Below, one piece after another: positions 22,965 through 33,455 of a stretch of 64,000 nucleotides of DNA; positions within the stretch are counted from its first letter, which is position 1, and each line of letters opens with the position of its first letter. The stretch covers positions 1,612,001 through 1,676,000 of the forward strand of contig JACCLO010000007.1 in assembly GCA_029448655.1 (NCBI GenBank), written 5' to 3'. This DNA comes from Wolfiporia cocos (lineage: Eukaryota > Basidiomycota > Agaricomycetes > Polyporales > Phaeolaceae). Below the pieces are notes generated by a model, which ran no database searches, was not told the DNA's origin, and saw nothing but the letters and a program-made list of their open reading frames with translations. The position numbers and the translations under genes were made by a program.

Positions 22965-23321
22965 GTTGTCACAGGCCAATTTCAAAGCCTTTTAGACATA
23001 ATCCAATCCTGACCCTGCTCATGCTAAACCAGACCATAACAGCACCAGAGCACCTCCAAAGAGCACCCCAAAGCTGGAACCCAATGCCATAGCTAGTAGA
23101 AGCCCCAGATTCACAAACCACCCAGGGCACTAGCATGCCAAAAAACCCTAAAGTTCCAAGAACCAACCCCATTGTCCAGAAGCCATATGAGTAGGACCAG
23201 CATGACAAGCTAGGCAGCGCACCTAACCCAATCAACCACCCAGAAACCTATTGCTCATCACATGCACCACAAACCTCCAAACCATATCAAAGGCTACTCA
23301 AGACTCCCAGCTAGGACCATC

Positions 23322-23896
23322 TGTCACAGAAATGCCTTAGGGGGTTCTACGACGTCCCTTGGATGGTATTGCAAAGGTGCCCCTAGGTGCGGGGCTAAAT
23401 CCTTACTTACTTCTTTCCTCTACGTCGTGCTCTGTATTTCTTACTAGACCACCTGACCTACTAGATTAGCGCTGTAGGGTAGTGCGTGCCTCAGGTACCA
23501 CACGTTATGGTCACACTAGTTACATGAACGTTACAGTAGTTACATAGTCATGTGCTCTCTTAGCTACGGTGCACAGGCCCATACTTTAGGGCGGCCATTA
23601 CTGGCCAGCTACACATATATAAGTACGACGGGATGAGGACTTACTTCCTCATTCCTAAGATTCTCGACGATGGGGCTTGCCCCCCTTTCTTCTCGTCTCT
23701 GGTGATGCTGCCGTGTGATGGCCCCAACCTCTCGTCTCTCTCGTACTTGCTAGTCTGGGCATGTCGACTTAGAGGTAGTCACTATCTAAGGGCGACTTAT
23801 GCTCGACGTTCACCGCTGTCCGACGCGCTGGTGCACTGTGGGTGTTGTAGGCCCCCCATCCTTGGGCTGGTCCCACAGGCCCGTAAGTCTGTGTCA
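23322..23896 (+). mobile_element. Solo LTR, family LTR4, copy 2
   Basis: 575 bp, TGTCACAGAAATGCC...AAGTCTGTGTCA, in the opposite orientation to copy 1. It has the perfect target duplication CCATC (23317-23321 and 23897-23901). A TATA-like ACATATATAAGTAC lies near 23613. It retains more CpG than its surroundings, so it is probably younger than the LTR5 and MULE it sits in. Confidence 0.88.
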
Positions 23897-24557
23897 CCAT
23901 CCAACCAACCAACTCCAACACCTCCCATCTCCAACGAACCCCTGCTATTCAAGGACTCTAACCTGGCCATTACAGGCCTTAGACTTACAAAGCCTGCCCC
24001 GATCAATGAGAACCACCAGTCGAGGGCTAATCCAATATATCACCGATCAACAAGAACCACTGATCATCATACACCACCCAGCGCCATTACAGGCCATGAC
24101 CCCGATCAACCCAAACCACCGATCGTGGGATGATACTACTGCCACTACTGGCCAGGTCCATGATCACCAAGAACCATCAATCACGAACCACCATGCATCC
24201 TGATCTACGGGAACCACTGAACCCAGGCCACTACCATGCTACTACCAGCAGAATCCCCGATCAATGAGAAGCACCAATTGTAACCTGACAGATTGTTAAC
24301 CCACTCTGATCCAGGCATAACCCGCTACATCATCATGGCCATCTAACTTGTAGCAGACACAGCCACTCCCACACTGATGCCATTACAGGCCCGTAGCACA
24401 AACATGTACATACAGTTGTAGGATATATAGAGGCTGACAGTCGAGGTAGAACCTCAGACTTGTCTTGGCCATTTACGCCTCGTCAATCTCAGATTGCAAT
24501 GTGCCCTTGTGCGAGTCACATTGCCCCGAGCTCTTGTCTGAGAAGTAGCGCATGTCA

Positions 24558-25500
24558 CATGTATGCCACTATCTGAGTCTATCTCTCATGTGCTAACAGA
24601 ACTTACAAAGGGGATACAAATGGTGCCAACTTCAAGCTCTGCACAGCGGTAGCAGATGCTCAGGGGTTTGGAATTCCACTTGCTTTCCTACTCATTTTGA
24701 TGGGTCCTAATGCAGTGGGTGGCACAAAGCAGACCATTCTGGAAGGCTTTCTGCAGGAGCTGAAGAAGCATGGAGTAGATCCGGAATATACACTCACTGA
24801 CAAGGGTTGGTCGGAAATAAATGCAATGCATGCTATATGGCCAGATGCGAAGCACCAACTATGTTTCTGGCATGTGTTATGTGCACTCAAACAATGGCTC
24901 ACCAAGAGCAAAGAGAACCCTGCACAGTATGATGTCATATCGGCACAAGAGGAGTTATCATTCATCGATACAGACTTCTTACCAGAGATGCAGCATAGAA
25001 CATCAGATCTAGTATGCATACATCAGCTTTAGTATGGTGGAAGAGTTACTCACATGGTGATTTAGCTACTGAGACCACCAGAGAAACCTCTCATGAGGAT
25101 TCCCCCACTTATTAATGGCCGTCCATCTGTGATAACTCCTGCAATTCCCCCGATTCGGCTCAAGCGAGGCAGTCCTAGAATAGCATGACCGACATCTACT
25201 GAGCCTGAGAAATCTCAAGAGTAATCTGGTTGGGATTCCACTCTCCATTGAGGATGGTGAGCACTTGGCTGATTCCACAAAGCAATACACTGAGCAAGAC
25301 ACCTCAGGGCATGAAAGCAACTGGCGAGAGGATGAGGAAGATATCAGGCTGCATATCACCAGAGCTACAGAAGACAACAATGAGCAGCACATGTGTTGAA
25401 ACCACCTTTCTGCTGGGAAAGTGACATTCATCACCATGAACAGCATCGTACAATGCCTATCATGAACTCGACCAGACACCAACAGCCTTTACCCACTGAT
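24558..25500 (+). pseudogene. Decayed MULE transposase, catalytic part
   Basis: The frame at 24600-25032 reads through LTDKGWSEINAMHAIWPDAK and HQLCFWHVLCALKQWL, the signature of the MULE DDE domain (an Asp in TDK, then a C-X2-H-like CFWH block). Before it comes GANFKLCTAVADAQG, the segment that carries the first Asp region in relatives. After 25032 only short pieces survive (25230-25424). Together with 21148-22428 this is one transposase split by LTR5. It is non-functional by frame disruption. Confidence 0.7.
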
Positions 25501-26087
25501 GTTATTGGTTACAAGTACTCTAGTAAATAGCAGCAGGATTGTGAGCTTCATAGATTCTATAGATGAGAATCTGAGATACAAAATGTCTATAACTATCCAA
25601 TCTTGCCTCTATGAGTTAGCACAACTTCGCAGTCCTTAACGTTCGTCAGTGAGACGTGCAGAGGCATGCGCCATTGGCCCAATGCATCAGTACACATGTG
25701 ATATTCATGTGATGTTCAGTGCTTGCATCTACACAAGCCTGCTGGGTGATTAACCTCAAGTGGCAGGGGCCAGGGGTCTAACACTGTTGGGCAGCCTGAT
25801 GGTGCCGTTGCCTATGCATGATGGCTTGTGGGCAAACATCTGCCAGTCTTGGGATGGGAGCGGTGTGGGCATGCTGCATGTCCCACAGGTGCAATGGGAA
25901 GCTGGAGGTTGGAGGCCCACTTGAGGTTAATTACCCAGCAGATTTGTGTAGCACCAAGTGCTGAAGGTCACATGTGCTCCCCAGCAGTGGGCGCTCTGGT
26001 GCTGCTGCATTGAAGACCCCAAAGCTGTGGTGTTGCTGTGGTAGCTTAAAGAGGCAGAATAGAATACAGTCGCCATCTATGTGTGCA
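25501..26087. other. CpG-poor remnant DNA, nothing recognised
   Basis: The sequence is strongly depleted in CpG, like the MULE before it. Short frames only. It may be more of the same decayed elements. Confidence 0.4.
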
Positions 26088-26569
26088 CTAGTTCAATTAC
26101 CTGTGGCTTTTCCACAAATGTCAATTGTCACTTTAGTGTGATAACTAACAGAATAAGGGAACAACATATTGGATGGAGACATTGTGAGTCCACCCAACCC
26201 CCAGGGTGTGTGATCACCCTGCCTCTTCTGTTCTTTGTTCTCTGCCCACTCAGTCACTTCCTCCACCTCACTGATGCATGGTGCCATCATTGCTTCATCT
26301 GTAACATTGTGTCCACAAAGGTGGTGCCTCAAAAAACTTCTGAATTTTGTGGGTATCTACAGTACAGGCTATTTATGTTACAACAGCTAAAAAATTTGTG
26401 GCACAGTGCAGGAAGGACGTGATTGAAGGGATTTGAATGCTGCATGTATTGTAGGTGCCATGTGTGGGAAATGGCACAGGGACAGTGGCACACACCCTAC
26501 AGGCCAATGAACACACGGTTACCATGTGAGAACCACATGGTTTTCTTCCATGGCCCTTTAGTATTTAGA
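26088..26569 (-). mobile_element. Helitron-like element, copy E
   Basis: The minus-strand 3' end is a hairpin (GTGGAAAAGCCAC), AGGTAATTGAA, then CTAG at 26088, followed by T. The 5' end is TCTAAATACTAAAGGGCC at 26569. It has no minisatellite expansion and is CpG-depleted. Copy F abuts directly. Confidence 0.8.
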
Positions 26570-26659
26570 CTAGTTCATTACCTGTGGTTTCACCACAAAT
26601 TTGTACTTTAGGAGTTATTGCTTATCTCTGCCCACTCAGCCACTCCTCCACCTTGCTGA
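26570..26659 (-). mobile_element. Helitron-like element, copy F (3' fragment)
   Basis: The hairpin GTGGTGAAACCAC and CTAG end are at 26570, with the conserved CTGCCCACTCAGCCACTCC block (+ strand) after it. The remainder is missing beyond the LTR3 at 26660. No matching sequence resumes after that LTR, so this junction is a rearrangement rather than a simple insertion. Confidence 0.7.
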
Positions 26660-27370
26660 TGTTACGATTATTTTGAATTTTTTGAATGCAGGCAGAACTC
26701 ACCATCAGGTGAATATGATACAGGGACCTGTTGTGCAACCAACCCCCCTGGCTACTCATGACTCTACTGGGCACATCCCCAGTTGTACTAGTGTATAGGG
26801 CACATTTTGACTCTGGAAGATCCAACTCTGCCCTCATTTCATATTGATCATTTGCTGATTGACAGATGGTGTTCAACCACCATTATCATTACTATCTATA
26901 ATTTCAAATATATCACTGCATACCTATCAAACATTTCGTACTATAGCATAGATAGTATCAGTGACATCTGGGATGGACAGGGCTCCTAAAACCTAGTGTA
27001 GTATATAAGCCAATGTACTTAATGTCGAGGCTCTTCAGCTCGACCTTGTTGTATAAACAAGAAGTCTTATACTCATTCTCAAACATAGGAAACTACACTC
27101 AATATTCACCAAGCCCTGAACTGACTAAGTCCTTGAAGTGCACACTGACTTCTCGGACTTAGGCAAGTCTTATATTCTAGAAGACTTGCTCCAAAATTGA
27201 TTATATTCTCTAACACATATTGAATATTACACAATCCCCTAGAGTCTCTGACTTAGGACCTGAAGGCTTATCCAGATTATATTAGCCTTGCACTCATCTA
27301 TGGGACTATGTGAAGAAGAATGATTTATATTCATGACTTGAATACACGAACAGGTGTATGACCCATAACA
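26660..27370 (+). mobile_element. LTR3, CpG-depleted copy
   Basis: 711 bp aligned to 10491-11198, with most CG replaced by TG or CA. It ends GACCCATAACA instead of GACCCGTAACA. The flanks GCTGA and ATGGA do not match, so there is no target duplication. Confidence 0.8.
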
Positions 27371-27516
27371 ATGGATATACCCAATCAAGTACACCCTGCA
27401 GCTAGTGAACCCACACCACTGCACAGATAATGAACACAACCAACCATGTCATGTCTATCAAAACATGTACAAAGTAATTGTTGGGCTCAAGGATGAGCAG
27501 CTAGAAGAGGGGGTAA
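27371..27516 (+). mobile_element. Retroelement internal remnant with polypurine tract
   Basis: A short segment between LTR3 and LTR5 ends in the purine run AGAAGAGGGGGTAA directly before TGTCACAGG, as expected at the 3' edge of an LTR retrotransposon interior. The rest of that interior is gone. Confidence 0.55.
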
Positions 27517-27894
27517 TGTCACAGGCCAATTTCATTACCTCAGACATGATGTAGCCAGTCAACCTTTTCTTATCTTATCTAAATGCCCACTCCAACCAGT
27601 CACATGCTAAAGACCCCAAACACTCCTTGCCAAATACATTAACCATGACTCCAGACACCTCATGTGCCTTATGCTACACCTATTACAGGGTTATGACTCA
27701 TATACAGACTATACTACTAACTAAGAACTATACAGTAGCCAAACAATGTACAAACAACAGTAGCATATATACTGGCTGACAAGCAGGGTAGCACCCCAGA
27801 CTCATCTTGGCCTTTTATGGGTTGAACAACCCAGACCAGTAATATGCCTTTGTGCAAGTACTATTACCCTGGCTCTTGTTTGTTGCTTGTGTCA
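27517..27894 (+). mobile_element. LTR5, shortened 3' LTR
   Basis: 378 bp, TGTCACAGGCC...TTGTTGCTTGTGTCA. It shares both ends with 59111-59782 but lacks about 290 bp of the interior. It is preceded by a polypurine tract, so it was a 3' LTR on the plus strand. Confidence 0.75.
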
Positions 27895-28170
27895 GTATAT
27901 AGCCATGTATACAGTAGTGCTTAGTGCTACAGTGCCTCAGGCTCATGCACTGATAGTACCAGCATCAATAGTGCTACAGTTGCAGTTCTAGCATCTAGAT
28001 ACCATTGGGCAAGCAGTCCAGCCTCCAATGTCATAAGCTCAGGACACATTTGTAGGCAGGATTGCCCATCTTCACTATCTCAGCTGCCTGTATGAATGCA
28101 TGGGCTGCCTGCTAGTGCTTCAGTAAGGGGGTAGTTGTATGAATGCTTCAGTCATGTAACAGATACTGAT
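27895..28170. other. CpG-poor unassigned DNA
   Basis: No feature recognised. Composition resembles the decayed repeats on its left. Confidence 0.35.
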
Positions 28171-28443
28171 ACCATTGGAAGTCAATGCACTTCGCATGTG
28201 ATGGTGCAATCGCAGTTGCACATTGATCAGAGTCAATAGCATGCCAAGGCAGAAATGGCAGGGCTCAGCGGGAGTCAGGGGGCAGATAGTTGGGGCAGTA
28301 TAGGCAGATGAGTCACTGTTAGCATAAAAGGGACACATTGTACGTACCTACACCATACATTTGAATCTATCAGATGAAGTGCCTGGAGTCTGAAATGGAG
28401 CACATAGCCTCACAAGTGTGCACCTACCCGTGGATTTCAACAG
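28171..28443 (+). repeat. Dispersed repeat, CpG-depleted copy
   Basis: Aligned with 3860-4133. About 5 CpG remain of about 36 by hand count, most lost as CG to TG or CA. It ends about 85 bp before the amidase stop codon. Confidence 0.75.
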
Positions 28444-28527
28444 ATACAACTTTTAGATATTAATGCATGGAGACTCTTGCTTCAGAAGGCACATGGTATA
28501 CACTCAAACAAAACCACTCTTCCCTGA

Positions 28528-31135
28528 TTACACACCCTTCTGAGCCTTCCAGCTGCCTGGGCCAAATCCACGTGGTCCCAATGCATTGTCAACAAGCTTC
28601 ATCATGGCAATTACCTTCTCATCCTCCCACCGCCTCCCTACTATTTGTACACCGACAGGTAAACCGTCCATCTTCACCGGGTCATAGTAACCATTCTTCG
28701 AATATAGATACTGTTCGAGCAGAATGGACCCGTGGCCTTCTCCCACAGTAAAGTCGGACCATTCGGGTGTGATTGCATCATGCTCAGCTTCAACGCGTGT
28801 GACAGGAAGCACGCCAGCGGGGCAATGCACAATATTCCAGAGTACCGTCGGGCTCGGTAGTGCTATCAAGTTTGTACATTTGCTAAATGTGCCTTATGAA
28901 TACCCGTCGCAACGCATGTTACAAGTACTTACCCTTGTGGAAGCTGAGGAAGTGCCTGTACAGGACAGATGATGCCGTCTAATTTGTGTCCATCCCAAAC
29001 CTAGGAGACCGCATATAAGAAAAATTATCTTATCAGTTGATCATTCATCGCAATGATGGCGAATACTAACCTCCTCGTGAAACAACCTCGCATATGCATT
29101 CCGCTTCACAGTGCTTGCAAAATACTCTTGAACAGACAGCCGGCGAGATGCGTAGAATAGCTTGTGCCAAATGGTCTCCATTGGCATGATCATTCTAAAC
29201 AACCATATTGCTGAGGATCGCATCCATCCTGGAAGTGGTCAGATGCGATGTCTAAGTGACACTTGAGGCTTCGGTTAGACATTCCAAGTTTACCATATAG
29301 TTTGGGGCCCAGTAGTTCGAGGTTAAGTTCTTTTTCCTGAGAATGATTGTTCAGTACCTGGCATATCCCACTTCGGAGATGTACTTACAATTGGATCGGA
29401 ACCCACAGGACCGAGCAAGGTCTCATGCCCATCAGCGCTCGTCAACTCAGCCATTATCTCCATTGCCTGTGAGGCTGCAGAGTGTATGATTGAATTTATC
29501 CCAAACGCACGAGGATAGACAGCCACTAACGTTGTGGAACCGATATTTCAACACACTCATGGCCATCACGACGCAAGGCCTCAATAGTTTGTAAGACCGC
29601 TCTTTTGCATGCCGGTGACGTCTTCACAAAGCCATCTGTGGTTGATATGGAGTGCAGGTTATATCAGCAGATGCGCGATGATTAGAGTCATATATACCGT
29701 ATACAATGTACCCGAAACGGAGTTTCTTTCTGAGTTGTACGTCTCGGTAAGGTACAGGTACGTGATGATAGTCAGAGCCATCTGGGATATGACCAAATGT
29801 CACTCGACATGCAAGCTCGAGGTCATCTACAGAGCTATCCAGAGAATCAGTATTTCTATAAGCAACTCGATATATGCACGAAACTGCATCATATAGGAGC
29901 ATACCAACCGTGCCAAAGGTCCAGCAACATCTGGTACTCCATCAAATCCGGGAAGACATTCTACGAGCAGCTTCATATGGCTGACAAAGCAGTGTTGAAT
30001 GGAGGAGACAGACCTGTTACTCCTGTTTTACAAATCCTGCCTCGTACAGGCTTGAAGGAATAGATACCACAATATGCTGCTGGAATTCTACAAATCCGTA
30101 TGAGGGCAAGGTATCAATAATAAGAAATGGTATATCAAACCTGAGTGAACCACCAACGTCTGAGCCCCAACCTAGTGCCGAGCCATCCATTGCGAGTAGT
30201 GCTGCTTCGCCTCCCGAGCTCCCGCCAGCACTAAACAGTGAATGATGCGGACTAACTGTTGTTCCCCATAGGGGATTGGAGCAACCAAAGAACATCATCG
30301 TCTGAGGCACATTTGTCTTGACAAACGGCACTCCTCCGGCTGCATGTACAATTTTGACCAGCTGTTCAGTGAGACAAGCAATTAATGAGGAATGATAGTC
30401 AAGATCACAGGTATATCTATATCACGCACATGGGCGTCTTCTTCCCGAGGTTTGTTGGCGTACGAGCTATATCCAATGGTAGAATCATATCCCCTGATGT
30501 CAACTAACGACTCGTCAGTATGAGCGCAGCGAGAGAGAGAAAAAACAAGAACAGGCTTGAGCCTAGTTACAAGAAACGTACATAAATCCTTGAAGCTCAC
30601 AGGAACGCCATGCAGTGGACCACGCAACTGATTGGTGCGTGCAAACTCTTCATCAAGTTCCTTTGCAAGGCTCCGTGCGTCGTTGAACATGACTGGCTGA
30701 TTCGTCAGGTTAGTTCCTTTTTTTTATAGCTAGGTACACTCACTCTCAGTCAAACAGTTGCTAACATCCTGTGCTGCGCATGCTCTTGATATGAATGCCT
30801 CTAACACCTCTACGGCGGTCCATTCTCCTGCTGAGATCTTTTCGACAATCTGGGAAGCTGTATAGAGGGCTAATACGGTTTATAGACGAGAGTTTTGAAT
30901 AGGATCTACCTGTGGCTTGGGTCGGTGGTATCTTGTTACCATCTTGTTTGACTGTCCTGCTTTCTGATGCTATCACCGCTTGTCTTCGACGTCTTTTTTC
31001 TTCCATAACACCCTTGAAGTTCGTCGATGGTAACAGGAACATGTTGTTAGCCACTTCGGCAAGCTAAACAATGCCAGGAATATTAGAGTCGGGACAGTCG
31101 TATCCTTTCTTTTTAGATACTTCTTCAGCATCCAT
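28528..31135 (-). CDS. Amidase-signature hydrolase (acetamidase-like)
   Basis: Hydrolyses a carboxamide or fatty-acid amide in the amidase-signature family; the substrate is unknown. I could read the whole gene with about 14 introns and no internal stop, giving about 560 residues. The proposed ATG at 31135 gives MDAEELAEVANNMF across the first intron; the frame is open a little further upstream, so the start is uncertain. In order: ISAGEWTAVEVLEAFISRAC, NCLTEIMFNDARSLAKELDE, the catalytic Lys in HGVPVSFKD, cis-Ser in AGGSSGGEAALLA and nucleophile Ser in GSDVGGSLRIPAAYCG. Then come GPLARSVDDLELA, YDGFVKTSPACKRAV, LDGIICPVQALP and DGLPVGVQIVGRRWEDE, a usual C-terminal motif. Stop is at 28528-28530. 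All three catalytic residues are present, so it is probably functional. It is a lone host gene between repeats. Confidence 0.88.
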
Positions 31136-32291
31136 AGACACCGCTTCATAATCATATCTACCTTGTGGATGCTTCTCGCTGAGCTGCAGACTTGTACAGT
31201 GTGAGGCTGCTCACAGTTGTTTGAGTGAGATGTCTATTGTTCAGCAAAGTACGGGACGTCAACAGGGACGCGACTTCACAAGCTCGGCGTGCGACTCGAA
31301 GCCTAACTCCTTGGGAGGAAGTGTTGCCTTTTTGGAAAGCAATAGCCCTATGACCACTTATACACGCCAGCCACTCGGATAGTAGCGCTCGGAGAAGCCA
31401 CGTATTTATGACTCGCACCCTACTACCGCAGTCTCTGGAGCAGTTGAACCGAGCCCCGTCCCCTTTGACGCCCAATCACACGGTCACATCAGCTTCGCGA
31501 AGCTGCCAAATGCCAGATCTACTAACACTGGCCCAACAATGCAATCGCAACAGTAATGCAATTCCGCGTCTAGTTTCACTCTCTCCAATTCAAAAAATAC
31601 GGGAATTTGTACAGTTTGACTATCTTACGATCCGCACAAGCCTGTAAGTCAGATTTTGTACGACTTCGATAGATGAAGAGAAACAAATCGAACAATGTCA
31701 AACTTTGCCCATCAAAGCTATTGATGGGCTTTGGCTCAGGTTTTCCTTTGATAAATTACTTCCAAAACTGCAACGAACATTCTTACTATCAATCAGACTA
31801 AGCATCTAATTTTCCGAGGGGATATCTGCATTGTGTCAGTATACAGAGGCAGATTAATATCAGAGCGCCACAAACCTCAGTCGGCAAAGTTGAACTCAGC
31901 TTCCCGTTGATGATGGCGTGGTGATGCCTGCCGGCTGCAGCGCACCGACAGCATAATGCCGTCTGATGCCGTGCGCTCGGCAGCTCGGCGATCGTGACTG
32001 ATGGGTGGCTGATGCTCGGATAAAAGTTGCATTGCTGCTGCGATACTTCATGGGCTTCAGTATCATGCCCACTGCACTTTCAGATGCTTGTAAAAATCGC
32101 ACTTATACTAAAGATGTATGGCTATCTTTTTTTCAAAAACTCCGAGAGATTTGAGCCCGAACCCATGGAGATAGAGGCAAAACTCGGTGGGGCAGCAAAA
32201 AAGTTGCATTACTGGGCCAGCGATAGTATAGTTCAGCTGTCCAGTTCCCCAGACAGCTCAATGCTCTTTTGCCTCACTGAGGCCTCTGCAT
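31136..32291. other. Intergenic region upstream of amidase gene
   Basis: Probably holds the amidase promoter (minus strand) near 31140-31400. No other gene was recognised. Short frames at 31158-31475 and 31408-31647 overlap on opposite strands and have no family match I can name. Confidence 0.4.
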
Positions 32292-32482
32292 GACACACAC
32301 TACAATCTCAAGCCTACACTGGGGGAAGGAGGCTTGCACAAAGGCGCCTTCCTGGTCTGGGAGTCTCAAGGCGTAAATGGCCAAGACAAGTCTGAGGGGC
32401 TACCTCAACTGTTGGCCCATTATATAGATTTCTACTATGTTATGGTGCATGGCCGGTAAGGGCATTGGCACTGATCTATCTA
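32292..32482 (-). mobile_element. LTR5 fragment
   Basis: TGACACACACTACAATC and the following AAATGGCCAAGACAAGTCTGAG are the reverse complement of the LTR5 3' end (59670-59782). It is cut off where the Helitron-like fragment begins. Confidence 0.7.
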
Positions 32483-32717
32483 CTAGGTTAATTACCCGTG
32501 GCTTCACCACGGTCACACTGCTTTTTCCACTTCAATATATTATTTCAATCCATGTGTGCCTATTTCAGATAATGAGGTTTTTTTAAAAGTTACCTATGGA
32601 TCTCCCATGAATCTCCTGTGCATTACCCATGGCTTCCCTAACTTGCCTCTTTTGTCTCTTGTCTCTGCCTGCTCAGCCACTTCTGACACTTTGCTGATCC
32701 TCGGTCTCATCGTCACT
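32483..32717 (-). mobile_element. Helitron-like element, copy D (3' fragment)
   Basis: It has the CTAG and hairpin end (GTGGTGAAGCCAC) at 32483 and the internal decayed second hairpin near 32619-32640, as in copies A and C. It stops at GTCTCATCGTCACT, where the Gypsy-2 LTR begins. The missing part does not reappear after 42703. Confidence 0.75.
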
Positions 32718-33416
32718 TGACACAGACTAGACTGTGGGACTCACACTATAACCTAATAAGCGACTTGAAGGAGTTGCTGGAGGTTGGTGAGGAGACTAGT
32801 GGGCGCAAGCAGAGATGATATGTAACTGTGCGAATGCAGAGAACAAATCTAAGGCTTATCCGCAGTGATAGCCCTACTTATATACATGCTTTGTTTGGTT
32901 ACCGGTAAGGGAGCCAAACATGAAGGTGGTCTGTGCGCAGACATAACTAATATGGTTAAGTCGTAAACTACAATAGACCATGTGCGCCGGTAATGGCCGC
33001 ACCAGTAAGATCGTTTGTTTGGACCGTAGGTCCATGTTGTGGAAGTGGCTGTAGCTACGTTAGTAAGCCATGCATGTGATTCTTATATACCGGCATCGGG
33101 ATATGAGTAATCATAAGGGCATTGGCATGTGATAACGAGCGGGCCGCTTATCCAATCGTACTGACATAGCCCGGTACCGGGATATGAGTAAAGCGCGTGA
33201 CACCGAAGGTTAGTCCGCTGAGTCATTGACGCGTACGAGCGTGTTATGTACGTGTTGTTATGACAAGTGGACGTATACCGCGTTGTGTACGTGTTGTTTG
33301 GTTGCGTGTACGTGTAGACGGGCGCTTAGCAGCGTAAATGTCTACAAGGTCGTAGAAATACCAGATAAATAGGTAAAAATACGGGAAAAATAGTGGCATG
33401 TCCCAAATCTGTGACA
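32718..33416 (-). repeat. Gypsy-2 3' LTR
   Basis: 699 bp, TGACACAGACTAG...AAATCTGTGACA on the plus strand. A minus-strand TATA box (TGTATATAAGTAGGG) lies near 32876-32890. Confidence 0.93.
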
Positions 33417-33455
33417 TTACCTCCTCTTCAGGTTTCATTGTCCCTAATGGAACGA

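Larger units (their letters stand above)
22429..24557 (+). mobile_element. Solo LTR, family LTR5, containing two LTR4 copies
   Basis: Starts TGT at 22429-22431, resumes CACAGGCC at 22970, ends GCGCATGTCA at 24557. It is flanked by CATGT on both sides (22424-22428 and 24558-24562). It is interrupted by LTR4 copies at 22432-22964 and 23322-23896. Its own sequence includes imperfect repeats of a GATCAA(T/C)(G/A)AGAACCAC-type unit at 24000-24280, which lengthen it relative to the 672-bp copy at 59111. It lies inside the MULE. Confidence 0.8.

Noticed and set aside
26660..27894. A complete retrotransposon bounded by LTR3 and LTR5
   Set aside because: The two LTRs are of different families and only about 150 bp of interior lies between; it is a chimeric remnant.
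27517..27894. Target duplication for the LTR5 3' LTR
   Set aside because: The matching 5' LTR is not in the window, so no duplication can be tested.
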